A stretch of DNA of 64,000 nt, taken from positions 257,188 to 321,187 of the forward strand of contig JBBHKE010001289.1 in NCBI GenBank assembly GCA_037447655.1. The letters are read 5' to 3'. Positions 1 through 11,060 of the stretch are shown in pieces. This DNA comes from Zygnema cylindricum (Eukaryota; Streptophyta; Zygnematophyceae; Zygnematales; Zygnemataceae). The position numbers and the translations under genes were made by a program. A model generated the notes under the pieces. That model did no database searches. It saw nothing but the letters and a program-made list of their open reading frames with translations, and was not told where the DNA came from. Every line of letters begins with the position of its first letter. Position 1 is the stretch's first letter.

Positions 1-40
1 CAACATGCAAATGGCTTTCCATTTAATTACTGGATGTGCT

Positions 41-322
41 AAACATTGACATTGTAATAATAAGCCTTTGACAGCTCGAGTACATGTTTCTTCCGACTCT
101 TTTCTCAATTTTTTTTGTGTTGTCGCATGTACTTCTATGCATTAGAGTGGACAAAAATGAACTGTTCATTGAATGTGACATTTTGATTCAAATGAACAAA
201 ATAAATATAAATGTTCGAAAAGGAAATGGAGAACTTGATAGCAATGCCTGTAGTGACTGCAATTTTTTTCATCGTATTGCCAATTTCTGTATTTCTGCCA
301 ACATATGCCGAGAGTATAGCAA
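41..322 (+). repeat. 282-bp direct repeat, left copy
   Basis: This segment begins AAACATTGACATTGTAATAA and ends GAGAGTATAGCAA. It is repeated with few differences at 857-1138, the same length, and the 534 bp between the copies are unrelated to it. It carries a short open frame that I do not recognise. The arrangement looks like a long target-site duplication or a repair duplication around an insert. Confidence 0.85.
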
Positions 323-868
323 TTATCTATCTATGAAAAGCAACCCCCGTAAGTCCCCCCAACCCGGGGGAGCACGTTGAGGGAGGTCCGGAACACGGCG
401 ACGATCCATAACCGAGATAGCCAATCGGAGGAGAATAGAAGCCTTGCACTCGTTGTAAAGCCACAGATAAGCGTTGACGATAAAAAGATGTAAGGACCGA
501 AGGAGGAGGGGCTCCCAGGTCCTTGGCGCTCGAAAGCACGTCGAGTGCAAGTACGGAGAAACTCGTCCATTGCAACACCCCACACAGCCAAAGATCTCGA
601 ACGCCATCGGAATAAAGTCGTCCATAGGGTCCCTGTGAGCATAATCACGCTCCTTTGCCTTAGCGGCATCACGAGCCGCCACCCCAACATTTCGAGCCGC
701 CCGACTAACAACCGTAGCAGAAAAAGGGTTTGCCAAAACAATATCACTGAAAATGCGACGGGCACCATCAAGCAAAACAACATCGATCCGACGTGATGGA
801 ATAATGTGAGAAACCTCCCGACGCACAGAAAAGCCCCCCTCCGAAGCGATAGTCGCAAACATTGACAT
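323..868 (-). pseudogene. Fragment like the C-terminal region downstream of a plant non-LTR reverse transcriptase
   Basis: The minus strand is open for 181 codons. Segments such as SRRIDVVLLDGARRIFSDIV and DDFIPMAFEIFGC resemble, from memory, a conserved region that follows the reverse transcriptase domain in some plant mobile-element proteins. Near 570 the similarity continues in another frame (LTSFYRQRLSVALQRVQ), so at least one frameshift is present. No catalytic reverse transcriptase motif lies in the window. The minus-strand 3' end runs into a short ATAGATAGAT tract at the junction with the left repeat, as in some non-LTR tails. The piece is G+C-richer than its flanks. Most likely it is a 5'-truncated, decayed non-LTR insertion. 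A captured gene fragment is the alternative. Confidence 0.4.
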
Positions 869-1138
869 TGTAATAATAATTCTTTAACAGCTCGAGTACA
901 TGTTTCTTCCGACTCTTTATTTAAGTTTTTTTATGTTGTCGCGTGTACTTCTATGCATTAGAGTGGACAAAAATGAACTGTTCATTGAATGTGACATTTT
1001 GATTCAAATGAACGAAATAAATATTTATGTTCGAAAAAGAAATGGAGAACTTGATAGCAATACCTGTAGTGACTACAATTTTTTTCATCGTATTGCCAAT
1101 TTCTGTATTTCTGCCAACATATGCCGAGAGTATAGCAA
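857..1138 (+). repeat. 282-bp direct repeat, right copy
   Basis: This is the second copy of the repeat at 41-322, with the same length and scattered substitutions. It directly abuts the minus-strand fragment. After it the sequence continues into AT-rich host DNA. Confidence 0.85.
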
Positions 1139-1961
1139 AATCAAATCCACCTATACAGGCAAAATAGAATAAGATAATCTCATTCTTAACAGTTATTGTG
1201 GCATTCTGAAGTTGAGGCTGAAGCTTGGTCAACTGCATTGTATAGAATTTCAAGGAAATATTGTGATCTGGTATGGTGTGTACAGTATCGCATCACCCTT
1301 TGTATGACGATTCAATATTTGCACATGATATATTTCATTTTTGTGATTACGACGCAAGGTACATGCACGGTAAAGATACACCGTGCTTCGCAATTAGTGT
1401 TAATGTATTTTTAGCCATGAGGAACATATTTTCTCCCGTCCACTCTTGTTCAGTTGTTAATATGACGATTACAATTGGAATGTAAGATTGTCATTGGCGG
1501 TCATTTACCGAAATTGGACACGTATGCACGGAAAAAGTTGTTTTAAGTAGCAAAAAAAAAATCCACTGATAGAGACACACGGTGTACAAAACTGCAGCAC
1601 AGGCCCAAGGTCAAAATCGGATACTCGAATTCGTACCCGATTCATAACCGGTCGGCCGCGTCGGATCCCGAATGGATTCGGGTGCCAAATTTTGGAGGCC
1701 GCCGATTCAGCCAGGTAATTCAAAAAACGAAAACAAAAAAAAAACAGATACGGCCACACTTGGGCACCCGATTGCGACCTCTATCACATGCCGATCGGAA
1801 AACAAACCTGCACGCAAAACAACGTGTGGTAATAGCAATCATTGAGGGTCTCCCATTTCCCCTACTCTCCGCTGAGGGTTTACTGGTTTAGCGTTAAAAA
1901 ATAAAAACTTTAATTTTAGGAACTAAGAAACATATCGAGTGATGTGTATCGAATCGAAAGC
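1139..1961. other. Unassigned AT-rich host DNA
   Basis: I see no supported gene. At 1377-1402 a stretch beginning TACACCGTGCTTCGCAATTA resembles the terminal repeats of the MITEs at 4268 and 4914, with about five mismatches in 26 positions. A convincing partner end is lacking. 1615-1700 is locally G+C-rich with repeated GAATCGG/CCGATTC words. Confidence 0.5.
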
Positions 1962-2979
1962 TGAAACTCTGAGACCTCCGTAAGTCCTCAGAGTGGACAG
2001 CTTCCAAGAAGCCTCTAGGATAACCCTGATCCCTTTGTGTTTCAGCAAGAACAACTGCCACCTTGGCAGACAATAACTCTGACCACCTTCACCCCTGTAA
2101 AGGCAAGACTCCCTTGAGTCGATAGCAAAAAGAATCTTTGAATTTGCTCCCCTGAGCAGTAAGTTATGGAGGTTCAAAGTTGATCTTTTGTACAGAAGCT
2201 CTCTGGGAGAGAGGATCCTATCTCCTAATTTTTCTAAGTCCTATCTCTCTCACAGACTCTATCTACTAATGTACGGAGCCAATCATATTACACTTCCGTA
2301 CACAAAAGTACAATTGCCAGTGTACTTTCTGTACGGACACTGTACAACATGGCCTAAATGTCGACACGTGGTATATCCGGATTCGCTCCCTTAATCCTCG
2401 AAGATACCGCGATCCAATGTCATTCCGCCACGTGTCATCCGATGTGGCGATGACCAAAAACCGCCGAAATCCTCTTCCGCGATCTCCGCGTTAATTCCGA
2501 CCGTCCGATTAAATTCACATTTAATCGTAGCCGTAATAAACAAATGCGCGGTATTGGTTTCTTATCTGTATCGTAATCCGTACTTTTACATTACTGGATC
2601 TATGTGTCCCGTAAACAATTACAGTTAAATGAATTATCCTACCTAGGAATGTTTAATTAAATATCAAGCCATATAGTACGTAACACTAGTTAAAGACTTA
2701 ACGGCTAAGGCTACCGGCTGCTTGCCGTCCGGCAGGTACCAGGATCAAATTTTGTGGCCGGCACATATCCTTTTAGTAAATAAACCCCTAACTAATATAT
2801 ATTTCCCATAAACCTCTGGATAGCCTAGGCAGCCATGGCTCTAGCTCCCTCTCCAATATCTCAGTCACTGCGACAAGTTTGAGAGTTGGAGAGAGAAGTT
2901 AGAGGTAGACTGCCTCGGCTTCTTTCTATATTTCTATTTAGACCTAGAAAATACTTTAAACGGACCATTAATTTCTACA
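1962..2979 (-). repeat. A-1 3' LTR
   Basis: The LTR is bounded by TGAAACTCTGAGACC and TTAATTTCTACA as read on the plus strand, which is TGTAG...TTTCA in element sense. It has the shared AGCCATGGCT block, the GTAC-rich palindrome and the GACACGTGG and CCACGTGTC G-box words. The preceding 5 bp are AAAGC. The other target duplicate lies beyond the gap. Confidence 0.85.
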
Positions 2980-3341
2980 CTCCCCTTATTTTCTAGTCAA
3001 TCTTTAATTTCAGACCACACTTCTCCCTGCAGAAAATTAGCTTAGGGGAAGGCAGAAAATTAGCTTAGGGGAAGGCACAGGTGTGGTCATCATATCTGCT
3101 ACCATCTCACTATATGGTTGGTACTCTAAACTGATTATTTTGTTTTCTACTTTCTCTCTAACAAAGCTGAGTCTAATGTCCATGTGTTGGCTTTAAAATG
3201 ATGTTTAGGATTGGCATAAATAGCGATTGCTGTCTGATTATCACAAAAAAATTCTGCACACCACTCTTAAGGTGACCAAGCTCACCAAGCAAAGACTTGA
3301 CCCACATCAATTCTTTTACAGCAGAGCAAGAGGCCATATAC
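2980..3341 (-). pseudogene. A-1 pol C-terminus (RNase H end) and purine tract
   Basis: Directly after the LTR the complement of the purine tract (CTCCCCTTATTTTCTAG) is followed by the pol stop codon region. Upstream in element sense come remnants of the RNase H C-terminus (YMASCSAVKELMWVKSLLGE). A frameshift after HLKSGVQ breaks the CDNQAA motif. A 23-bp tandem duplication sits in the last pol codons. The coding sequence ends at the gap. Confidence 0.8.
3029..3074. repeat. 23-bp perfect tandem duplication inside A-1
   Basis: GCAGAAAATTAGCTTAGGGG plus AAG occurs twice head to tail. A-2 has a single copy at the same place, so the duplication happened after insertion of A-1. It changes the pol frame. 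Confidence 0.9.
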
Positions 3342-3351
3342 NNNNNNNNNN
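3342..3351. other. Assembly gap (10 N)
   Basis: Ten unknown bases lie inside the RNase H region of A-1. Ten N is probably a placeholder length. The join between copia and non-copia sequence here should not be trusted. Confidence 0.95.
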
Positions 3352-4267
3352 TAGCGGAAGCGCAATAAGAAACTGGGTTCTTCACCGGGCTGCACCGGGT
3401 CGAGAATGTTCTGACCACGAGTTTTTAGTACGTGGGTTTTACAAAGTGTTTGCAGAAACGCTTAGTATTATTCAAATCTGTAACGATATCGGGATATCAC
3501 AAGAAGTTTTTGCAAAATCTACATGGAAAACATTAAAATGTTTGAACAGACCGCAATGTCTTATGCCAAAACACAGGCCCTGAGGTCCTAAGGCGAGGCG
3601 GCCTAACTAGTTAAATAGTGCGTCTTAAGCTGAACGCATATTAGCAGCTGCTTTACACGGTGGCGAGCTATATTCCAGAGGCAGCCACCACGTCATCTGA
3701 ACACAAGAGAAAAGTGTCACGTCATTGTTGATCCGGCAAGTCCACGGCTCTACGGAGTTTGAAAGGGTGGATCCAGAATTCTGCGTGATAAATTGATCAA
3801 TCCGGCGGAGCGGAATCCTGGAGTCCCGGACACAAAACCGTATTCTGTAACGCCAGACAAGTTTGTAAAATTACAAAAGGTACATCTAAAACGTTTTTGA
3901 AGAACACTATAGGGCTATAGCAATGTCTAAACTTATTATGATTCGCAAAGACGTTTGTGAAACATTTTGGGTGCATGATTTTTGAGCACCAGTCTTGTAA
4001 GAGCTGGGCCACGTCGGGCCACTTCTTGGGTCAAAGAATAACGCGAAGGCGATTAAAAACCTTCGGATTATTATGTGAACAAACATTGACGGCTATATGT
4101 GGTTGTTTTAGGCTGGACAGCTATTCCGTAAGTGGATCACAGGAGCGATATGCTCCGAGATTATGCACACGATTAATTTCTGCTACGTGGCATCTGTTAA
4201 ACAGCTTTTACGACTTGACGAGGCATAATAATACCACGTCAATGTCCACGGTGAAAGCGTTAATCTA
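3352..4267. other. Unassigned host DNA
   Basis: No family, repeat or convincing coding frame is recognised. The short open frames have no motif and are interrupted. It ends at the left terminus of the first MITE. Confidence 0.5.
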
Positions 4268-4770
4268 CACCGCGAATCGTAATTAGCGTTATCTACGCTA
4301 ATTCCATCACCACCCTAAATAGAGTACATAATTCAAAATTATTCCTTACATTATTTAAGGTACTTTTTGAATCAGCGTTAACAACTCTAATATAGTGCAG
4401 TTTTAAATAGTGTGGCGTACGGTCGGTGCCTGACCGTGCAAAATGGTACTTTATTAACTAAAAAGTACAAAAAATGATTTAATACAGGCCGTTATCATGT
4501 AACTGCATTGTCACAAACCGCGTAGTGCAAACGTCATAATGACGTGAAACTGTACGTTTTGTCAGATTCTGTACGTGTACCTAATTTACAGTAAAGATAT
4601 CAGCGTGGATAATTAGTACGGAAAGAAACCCAAATTAGAGTTATTGATAAATTAGAGTAAAATTTGTTTTTGAAAAAAAATGATTACACAAATTAGAGTT
4701 AATACCTCTAGTTGTTATTTTTTATTTTTTAACTCTAATTATATTTTTACTCTAATTACGATTCGCGGTG
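4268..4770. mobile_element. MITE-like element 1 (503 bp, TA target duplication)
   Basis: The ends are inverted repeats: CACCGCGAATCGTAATTAG at the left and CTAATTACGATTCGCGGTG at the right. Both sides are flanked by TA (4266-4267 and 4771-4772). There is no transposase. The interior repeats the word AATTAGAGT several times. Size, TIR and TA duplication fit a non-autonomous DNA transposon, possibly of the Tc1/mariner-like TA-duplicating class. The superfamily is inferred from the TA alone. Confidence 0.75.
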
Positions 4771-4913
4771 TACCTATGTTTTCTATATGATAATACGATT
4801 AGATGAGATCTAACACGATATATGAAAACGGAAAATACTTTATGCGAACACTACAGTATTTTTAAGTGTTGTGTATCGGGTAAAAAATTATCGCGATAGA
4901 ATCGTTACCGATA

Positions 4914-5122
4914 CACCGCGAATCGCTATTAGCGTTAAGCACGCTAATTCGTCGCCCCTAAATTTTTACCGAAATTCTTAAATAGAGTGATTTAAAAATA
5001 CCCTAGAAAACAAATTAGAGTAACTGATTTCCTTGAAAATCTCCAAATTCCCAATTAGCGTTAGTCACACTAACTGTTTTTTAACACTAAATAATTGTTA
5101 ACGCTAATAGCGATTCGCGGTG
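4914..5122. mobile_element. MITE-like element 2 (209 bp, perfect 24-bp TIR)
   Basis: It has perfect 24-bp terminal inverted repeats (4914-4937 and 5099-5122) that begin CACCGCGAATCGCTATTAGC, with TA on both sides. Its termini match MITE 1 except at a few positions, but it is less than half as long. It shares the internal words AAATTAGAGTAA and TTAGCGTTA. It lies 143 bp from MITE 1 in the same AT-rich stretch. Confidence 0.85.
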
Positions 5123-5124
5123 TA

Positions 5125-8100
5125 GTTATTGGTTATCGAACGGTGAGGGGTACTAATATACTCACACAGATAGTACGAAAATTATGGTGATGAAAAATTG
5201 TACAAGTACGAAGATGTCACGACCGCGGGGTTAGGGGCTTTTGAAATTTTGTCACAATCCATTCCGTACCAGAGTATGTAGTTATCAAAACCGGTCTTAA
5301 CACCAATACTAATATATCAAGCCAATATATCGATTATCGGTAAACCAAAAAAATGGGCACATCGACTATCGTCAAATAGTTGCCCATACACATCACTACT
5401 GTTTTTGCTTCTAAGGGTGAACCTCCACCAAGCAAAAAGTGAGGTTGTTTGATAAAAAATGTACAGTTTCGCACAAAGTCGTACTTTTTTTTTCTTTTTT
5501 TTTAAACCATGAATACTTTAAATTCGGTTAGATTTTCCAAACTTTTGGACGACAACTTCGACCGTCTGTTTTTGTGTTTTGGAAGCAAGCGCTCATTCTA
5601 TCCAGTATCTGTTGTCCTTGGCCTATTTCAACCATGGATTACTCACGGAAGACACCCACAGACTACCCCAAAACAGCCGTGTTTCAGACAACACAGATTA
5701 ATTCACAATATACAGAATCACCTCAAACTGCACCAATATGCAGTATATACTAGACACTATAACTTCCCAAAATTACAGCCTGATCCACAAAGGAATCCAA
5801 AAGTTATGAGCTCCAAAGATTCCTAAAAACAGCTGACAGTTTATCAAACTAACTACATCTCTCACAAAATTCTACAGAAACAGCAGAACAGAATGAAACT
5901 ACATAACCATATATTTTCTATATCATAGAACATACACACAAAGTTTCATATCCAGATGTCAATCAGAGTGATCACACTGACAGGTCAAAGATGTAGAAAA
6001 ACAGTCTGCCATTACTTTGATTAATTCAGCTGATGATAGAATAAAACTAAGTCCTACAAGTTTATACTCACAAAGTTATCTACTGAGCCCTAAACTAATG
6101 AAATAGCTACATGTGTAATTTATTACTGTACTCAAATAAAGACAATGTACGTCAACGGTACATCTATTGTACCGAAGGTACGTCCAAACCCTAATTATGA
6201 CTTTTATCTAATTTCACAATTGCAACACTAAAAAGTAATTCCCTACATACAAATTAACGCTGTTTCAGATATTTACAAATAGGAGCCGTACATAAATTGT
6301 GTCACTTGCTTAGTCAGCAATTTGCTAATCCGTCCAAGTGTTCGTACAAGTCAGCTCCGAATTCGCGGATTGCCGTTAGATGTAAAGTAAATCTTCGCCG
6401 TGGAAAACACGCGTCCAAATCACTATCCCAATGTGGTCCCATTTTGAATCGAGTCCGTCGACTCGATTCGTATCCGCCGTTCATTCTTTGTCGTGTATTG
6501 TAGCATAGTTCATATACGTCCAGCCGACTGCTGCTGTGCGGTACGAAACACCTGAGTGCGTAAGGCATGTTTCGTCACTTGTGGTCCCGTACGAATCGCG
6601 TCCGTCGACACGATTCGAATCAACGTTCCATATTGATTTAGTACAGTATATTTTCCGGAAAAATTCGCCCGTCCGATTTTGCGAATTTGCTCGTTCGATA
6701 TGCGACACGTGTATGTGAGTGTCGGCGCCAATCCAAAATACCTGCAAAGTCCTCATATGCCGACGCGTGTCCCTGTAGAAGTACGGTACACTTTTATCCT
6801 TATACTACTGTAACACTATTAGTGGTCAGTACTGAAGTGTTTACACTAAAAAATATTCTAAGTTCTAATCCCTCTCTCACTGACCCTTTTACTGAGTACT
6901 AAAGTTTTCAAATCACAACAGTATCTAGTTATTGTCCTCATGTGTTTACAAAGAGGACACTAGCCACACACTAAACGTGTACGATTAGTACACTTATAAA
7001 AAAAATATACGATATACATCGAACAAGCGATGCAACCTTACAATTGGCAAATGCCATGCGCCTTGGGAGAGGGTGAAATCAAAACCATCAAAACCGACCA
7101 AAAAAACTTTGCGGGAAGCTATTCTCTAATGCAATTTTTGCCATCGATTGACCTTCGCGGGAAAGACAATGTTTTTAAAATTTAACGTAAAATTGAAACA
7201 GTGATAACGTACGCACGTGGGGATCACAAATTCTAATAAAATCCTACAAATCTTACATTTCGCTCGTCCGTACATAAACGAGTTTCATTTTTACGATATT
7301 AAAATCTTTTAATATTCTCTATATTTGAACAATAACCTTCAGAGTACCAATCACAATAAAGCACATAGGCGATAGTTGCCTTGTTGGCACAGCTTGATGG
7401 AGAAGTGATCAAAATATTACTCCCAGTAAACGTGTTTGTACGAATACTAAAAATGCTTGATGGGAAATAGCCTTAACATGTAAAAATGCGTACCTTCGAC
7501 CTATGAACTAATGTAAGCGACCTGTTACATTTATGTCGCATTTGTGAACATCCGTCGTCATATGAAAACAAACAATCTACACGATCGTCTAATGGTATTA
7601 CTCCATGTAGTTGTAGCTTAACAAACTTGCTTTGTATTGTAGCGAAGATTTTCCATATATAACTTTCAAGTGTCCCAATGCTTAACAACGAAATTGTTAC
7701 TTAAGGCTGTGACGATTGTATACGTCGACATTGCTCGTGACGGTTATCAACGTCTAAAATCTGTCATGACGCACCTTATTTTATGAAACGGTATGGTACG
7801 CCGCATGTCTTTTTTTGGACATGGTAGATGCAATGTCTTCCTCCTTGTGATGTTCGTGTGTGAAGAAAATGCTTTTGCATTTCTCGCTTTTCTCCATACA
7901 CTTTGAGACTCGTGCAAAATAAAAAAACATTTTTTTTTTTCAAATGGCGGAATATGTGTTTGTATACCATCCTCGATGGTTAAAAAACAATGCTTTGAAT
8001 ATTTAATCCCGCTGCCTATAGGTCACCTTAAAACCACCTTTGAGAGAGAATACGAAGTAGTGAAGAAGAGGTAAGGTGAGAGATGTATTGAATGCGAGCT

Positions 8101-8330
8101 ACAATGGCGCCTACAGTTATTTGTCACCTTTTCGTGACATGGCATTGAAACCCACACATATTACCAAAAAAAAGCTCCATACAGGAAGCAAAAGAAAACA
8201 AAAATAAAAAACCGTGTGCTTCTCTTTGTCGAAAACTTTTGAAATTTTTTAACATGTGCAAATCCGTTTTCCCACTTGTGGAGCGGTGTTACATTATTTG
8301 AAAACTCACCTCAACCTCACATAGTCTTGG
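5125..8330. other. Unassigned AT-rich host DNA
   Basis: I see no supported gene or known repeat in these 3.2 kb. Homopolymer A/T runs are frequent. Two related short palindromes lie at 6446 and 6593. A segment near 7590-7640 (CCATGTAGTTGTAGC...CTTTGTATTGTAGC) has a diverged counterpart near 15880-15930, on the other side of A-2. This suggests an older duplication of the host locus. Confidence 0.5.
6446..6616. repeat. Pair of related palindromes
   Basis: 6446-6469 reads GAATCGAGTC, CGTC, GACTCGATTC: a 10-bp perfect inverted repeat around 4 bp. 6593-6616 reads GAATCGCGTC, CGTC, GACACGATTC: the same design with one arm mismatch. Each is preceded by GTGGTCCC, so the two units are direct repeats about 147 bp apart. 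No function is apparent. Confidence 0.7.
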
Positions 8331-8433
8331 GTCGAAAATCACAAGACAACTTGTGGTAAATCATGAGTTCGAAGATGATCCAAATTGTACTCTACATTTT
8401 TGTGATTTCTTCATATAGTCGTTACGACGTTAA
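8331..8433 (+). repeat. About 103-bp direct repeat, left of A-2
   Basis: This segment (GTCGAAAATCACAAGACAAC to GTTACGACGTTAA) recurs at 14859-14959 directly beyond A-2, with around 85-90% identity by eye. The two copies would have been tandem before A-2 inserted, separated by about 12 bp. A-2 therefore landed between two units of an existing tandem repeat. This is distinct from its 5-bp target duplication. Confidence 0.8.
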
Positions 8434-8434
8434 A

Positions 8435-9485
8435 TGAAACCCTCAGACCTCCATAAGTCCTCAGAGTGGACAGCTTCCAAGAAGCCTCTAGGATAACCTT
8501 GACCCCTTTGTGTTTCACCAAGAACAACTGCCACCCTGACAGACAAAAACTCTGATCACCTTCACCCTTGTGAAGGCAAGACTCCCCTGAGTCGATAGCA
8601 AAAAGAATCTCTGAATTTGCTCCCCTGAGAAGTAAGTTATAGAGGGTCAAAGTTGACCTTTTGTACAGAAGCTCTCTAGGAGAGAGGGTCCTATCTTCTA
8701 ATTTTTCTAAGTCCTATCTCTCTCACAGACTCTATCTACTGATGTACGGAACCAATGAGAATACAGTTCCGTACGCAAAAGTACAGCTGCCGGTGTACTT
8801 TATGTACCGACATTGTACGACATGGCCTAAATGTCCACACGTGGAATATCCGGATTCGCTCCTTTAATCCTCGGAGATGCCGCGCTCCAATGTTACATCG
8901 CCACGTGTCATCCGATGTGGCGATGCCCACAAACCGCCGAATTCTCCTTCCGCGATCTCAGCGCTAATTCCGGCCGTCCGAGTAAACTCGCATTTGATCG
9001 TAGCCGTAATAAATACATGCGCGGTATTTGTTTCGCTTACGAAATCAATGCGCGGTATTGATTTCTTATCCGTACCGCAATTCGTACTTTTACACTACCA
9101 TAAAACTATTTCAGTTAAATGAACTATCAAACGTATAAATGTTTAATTAAATATTGAACCCTATATTACGTAACACTATCTCTAGAGTTAACGGTTAAAG
9201 CTACCTGCTACCGGCTGATTACCAGCCGGCAGGTTCCAGGTTCAAAACTTGGAGGTGGCACATATATTTTAGTAAATATATCCTTAATTATAAATAAATT
9301 AATATCTATATCCCGTAAACCTCTGGATAGTTTAGGAAGCCATGGCTCTAGCTTCCTCTCCAATTTCTCAGTGACTGCGACAAGTTTGAGAGTTGGAGAG
9401 AGAAGTTAGAGGTAGACTACCTCGGCTTCTTTCTATATTTCTATTCAGACCTAAAGAATACTTTAAAAGACCATTAATTTCTACA
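8435..9485 (-). repeat. A-2 3' LTR (1051 bp)
   Basis: On the plus strand it runs from TGAAACCCTCAGACC to ATTAATTTCTACA. It contains the tRNA-like module, the GTAC palindrome and a second GCGGTATT repeat that is absent from the 5' LTR. The terminal ATG that starts gag in the 5' LTR is lost here. Confidence 0.9.
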
Positions 9486-9501
9486 CTCCCCTTATTTTCT
9501 A
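9486..9501 (-). other. A-2 polypurine tract
   Basis: CTCCCCTTATTTTCTA on the plus strand, so AGAAAATAAGGGGAG precedes the LTR in element sense. It overlaps the pol stop codon at 9499-9501. This is the expected plus-strand priming site. The same GGGGAG core precedes the 3' LTRs of both families. Confidence 0.8.
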
Positions 9502-11060
9502 GTCAATCTTTAATTTCAGACCACACTTCTCCCTGCAGAAATTTAGCTTAGGGGAAGGCACAGGTTTGGTCATCATATATGCTACCATCTCACTATCTGG
9601 TCTGTACTCTAAAGTGATTATTTTGTTTTCTACTTTCTCTCTAACAAAGCTGAGTTAAATGTCCATGTGTTTGGCTTTAAAATGATGTTTAGGATTGGCA
9701 GAAATAGCGATTGCTGCCTGATTATCACAAAATATATTATGCACACCACTTTTAAGGTGACCAAGCTCACCAAGTAAAGACTTGACCCACATCAATTCGT
9801 TTACAGCAGAGCAAAAGGCCATATACTCAGCCTCCATAGTGGACTGAGCAATAACTTTTTGCTGTTTGCTACTCCAACAGCAAGTCCCATCACCCACATA
9901 TAATACATATCCAGAAGTGCATCTCCTCATCGGAGCATCACCATTACTGGCATCACTCTAAGTAGTGATGTCAGTATTCTCCCCACCCAAATTCAACCAT
10001 AGATCCCTAGTTCCTATCAAATATCTAAGGACTCTTTTAGCTGCCTCCAAATCCCTCTTAGTGGGAGCATTTAGACTCCTACTCAGCACTCCTACAGCTG
10101 CAGCTAAATTCGGCCAGGTACAATTCATGAAATAGATTAGACTTCCCACTACTTGCCTGTAAGGAATAGTCTGCATGAACTTTTGTTCTTCAAGAGATAA
10201 TACCTCGTCTAAGACTATGACTCTAACTTCCTCACTCCCCTCACTTCCCTTCTTCAACTCCATTGGAGTTGTACAACTATTAGCTTTATCCATTTGAAAT
10301 TTTTCAAGCATGTTCCCTATTGCTTCCTTTTGAATCAATCTTATAATCTTTCTTTTTCGGTCTCCTTCTACTTGAATTCCCAAAATTTATTTTGCTTCCC
10401 CCATATCCTTCATTTCAAATCTCCCCTTAAGATCGGTTTTCAGTTTATTAATTTTTTCCATTGATTTACTTAAAACAAACAAATCATCAACATAAATTGC
10501 AATAAATATAAAACCTTCCTCATCTTCCAAAACATAGATTGAGTGATGTGAGCTGATCCGGATATATCCCAGACCGGTAAGAAACTCATCAAGCTTCTTA
10601 TTCCATTGTCGAGGCCCATGTTTCAAACAATAAAGAGATTTAATCAGCTGGCATACCTTACTCTCCTCTCCTTCCTCCACAAACCCTTCGGGTTGTCGCA
10701 TGAAGATCTCCTCTTCCAATTCTCCATGCAAAAAGGCTATATTGATGTCCATCTGGTGCACTTCCATGTCTTTTGGTGCTGCCAGACTGAGAAGTATGCG
10801 GACGGAGGGAAATTTGACGACCGGAGCAAAGGTTTCCTCGTAGTCAATTCCCTCATTTTGTGTAAATCACTTTGCCACTAATCTGGCCTTGTTGCGCTCG
10901 ATTGTGTGATCTGGGTTTAGTTTTAATTTGAAAACCCACTTACAACCGATTGGTTTTCGGTTAGGTGGACAATCCACCAGCTCACAAGTATCGGCTGCCA
11001 TAATTGAGGCCATCTCCTCATTGATGGTTGTCTTCCACCGGTTTCTTTTTGGACACGTCA
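9499..11060 (-). pseudogene. A-2 reverse transcriptase and RNase H
   Basis: Reading leftwards, the RT thumb-to-palm motifs are visible. They include NRKPIGCKWVFKLKL near 10930, the HQMDINIAFLHGE block, and the catalytic YVDD at 10483-10494. RNase H follows with CWSSKQQKVIAQSTMEAEYM and FCDNQAAIAIS. The segment is broken at about 10868, 10384 and 9957 by frameshifts or stops. In YCLKHGPRQW the usual G and A residues are replaced. It is full length in extent but cannot make one polyprotein. Confidence 0.88.

Larger units (their letters stand above)
1962..3341 (-). mobile_element. Copia element A-1, 3' part only, cut by assembly gap
   Basis: A minus-strand family A element. It shows the whole 3' LTR, the purine tract and the end of pol, then hits the N run at 3342. 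The LTR and pol sequence are closest to A-2 and A-3. Sequence after the gap is unrelated to copia, so the 5' half is either missing from the assembly or was deleted. Confidence 0.85.

Noticed and set aside
41-1138. LTR retrotransposon with 282-bp LTRs
   Set aside because: The repeats do not begin TG and end CA, there is no PBS or purine tract, and the interior is only 534 bp with non-LTR-like similarity.
1377-1580. Third copy of the CACCGCGAATCG MITE
   Set aside because: The left end resembles the TIR with about five mismatches in 26, but the proposed right end (ACACGGTGTA near 1567) matches only about 10 bp. Too weak to annotate.
3227-3583. 118-codon plus-strand frame across the gap
   Set aside because: Antisense to A-1 RNase H and contains unknown bases.
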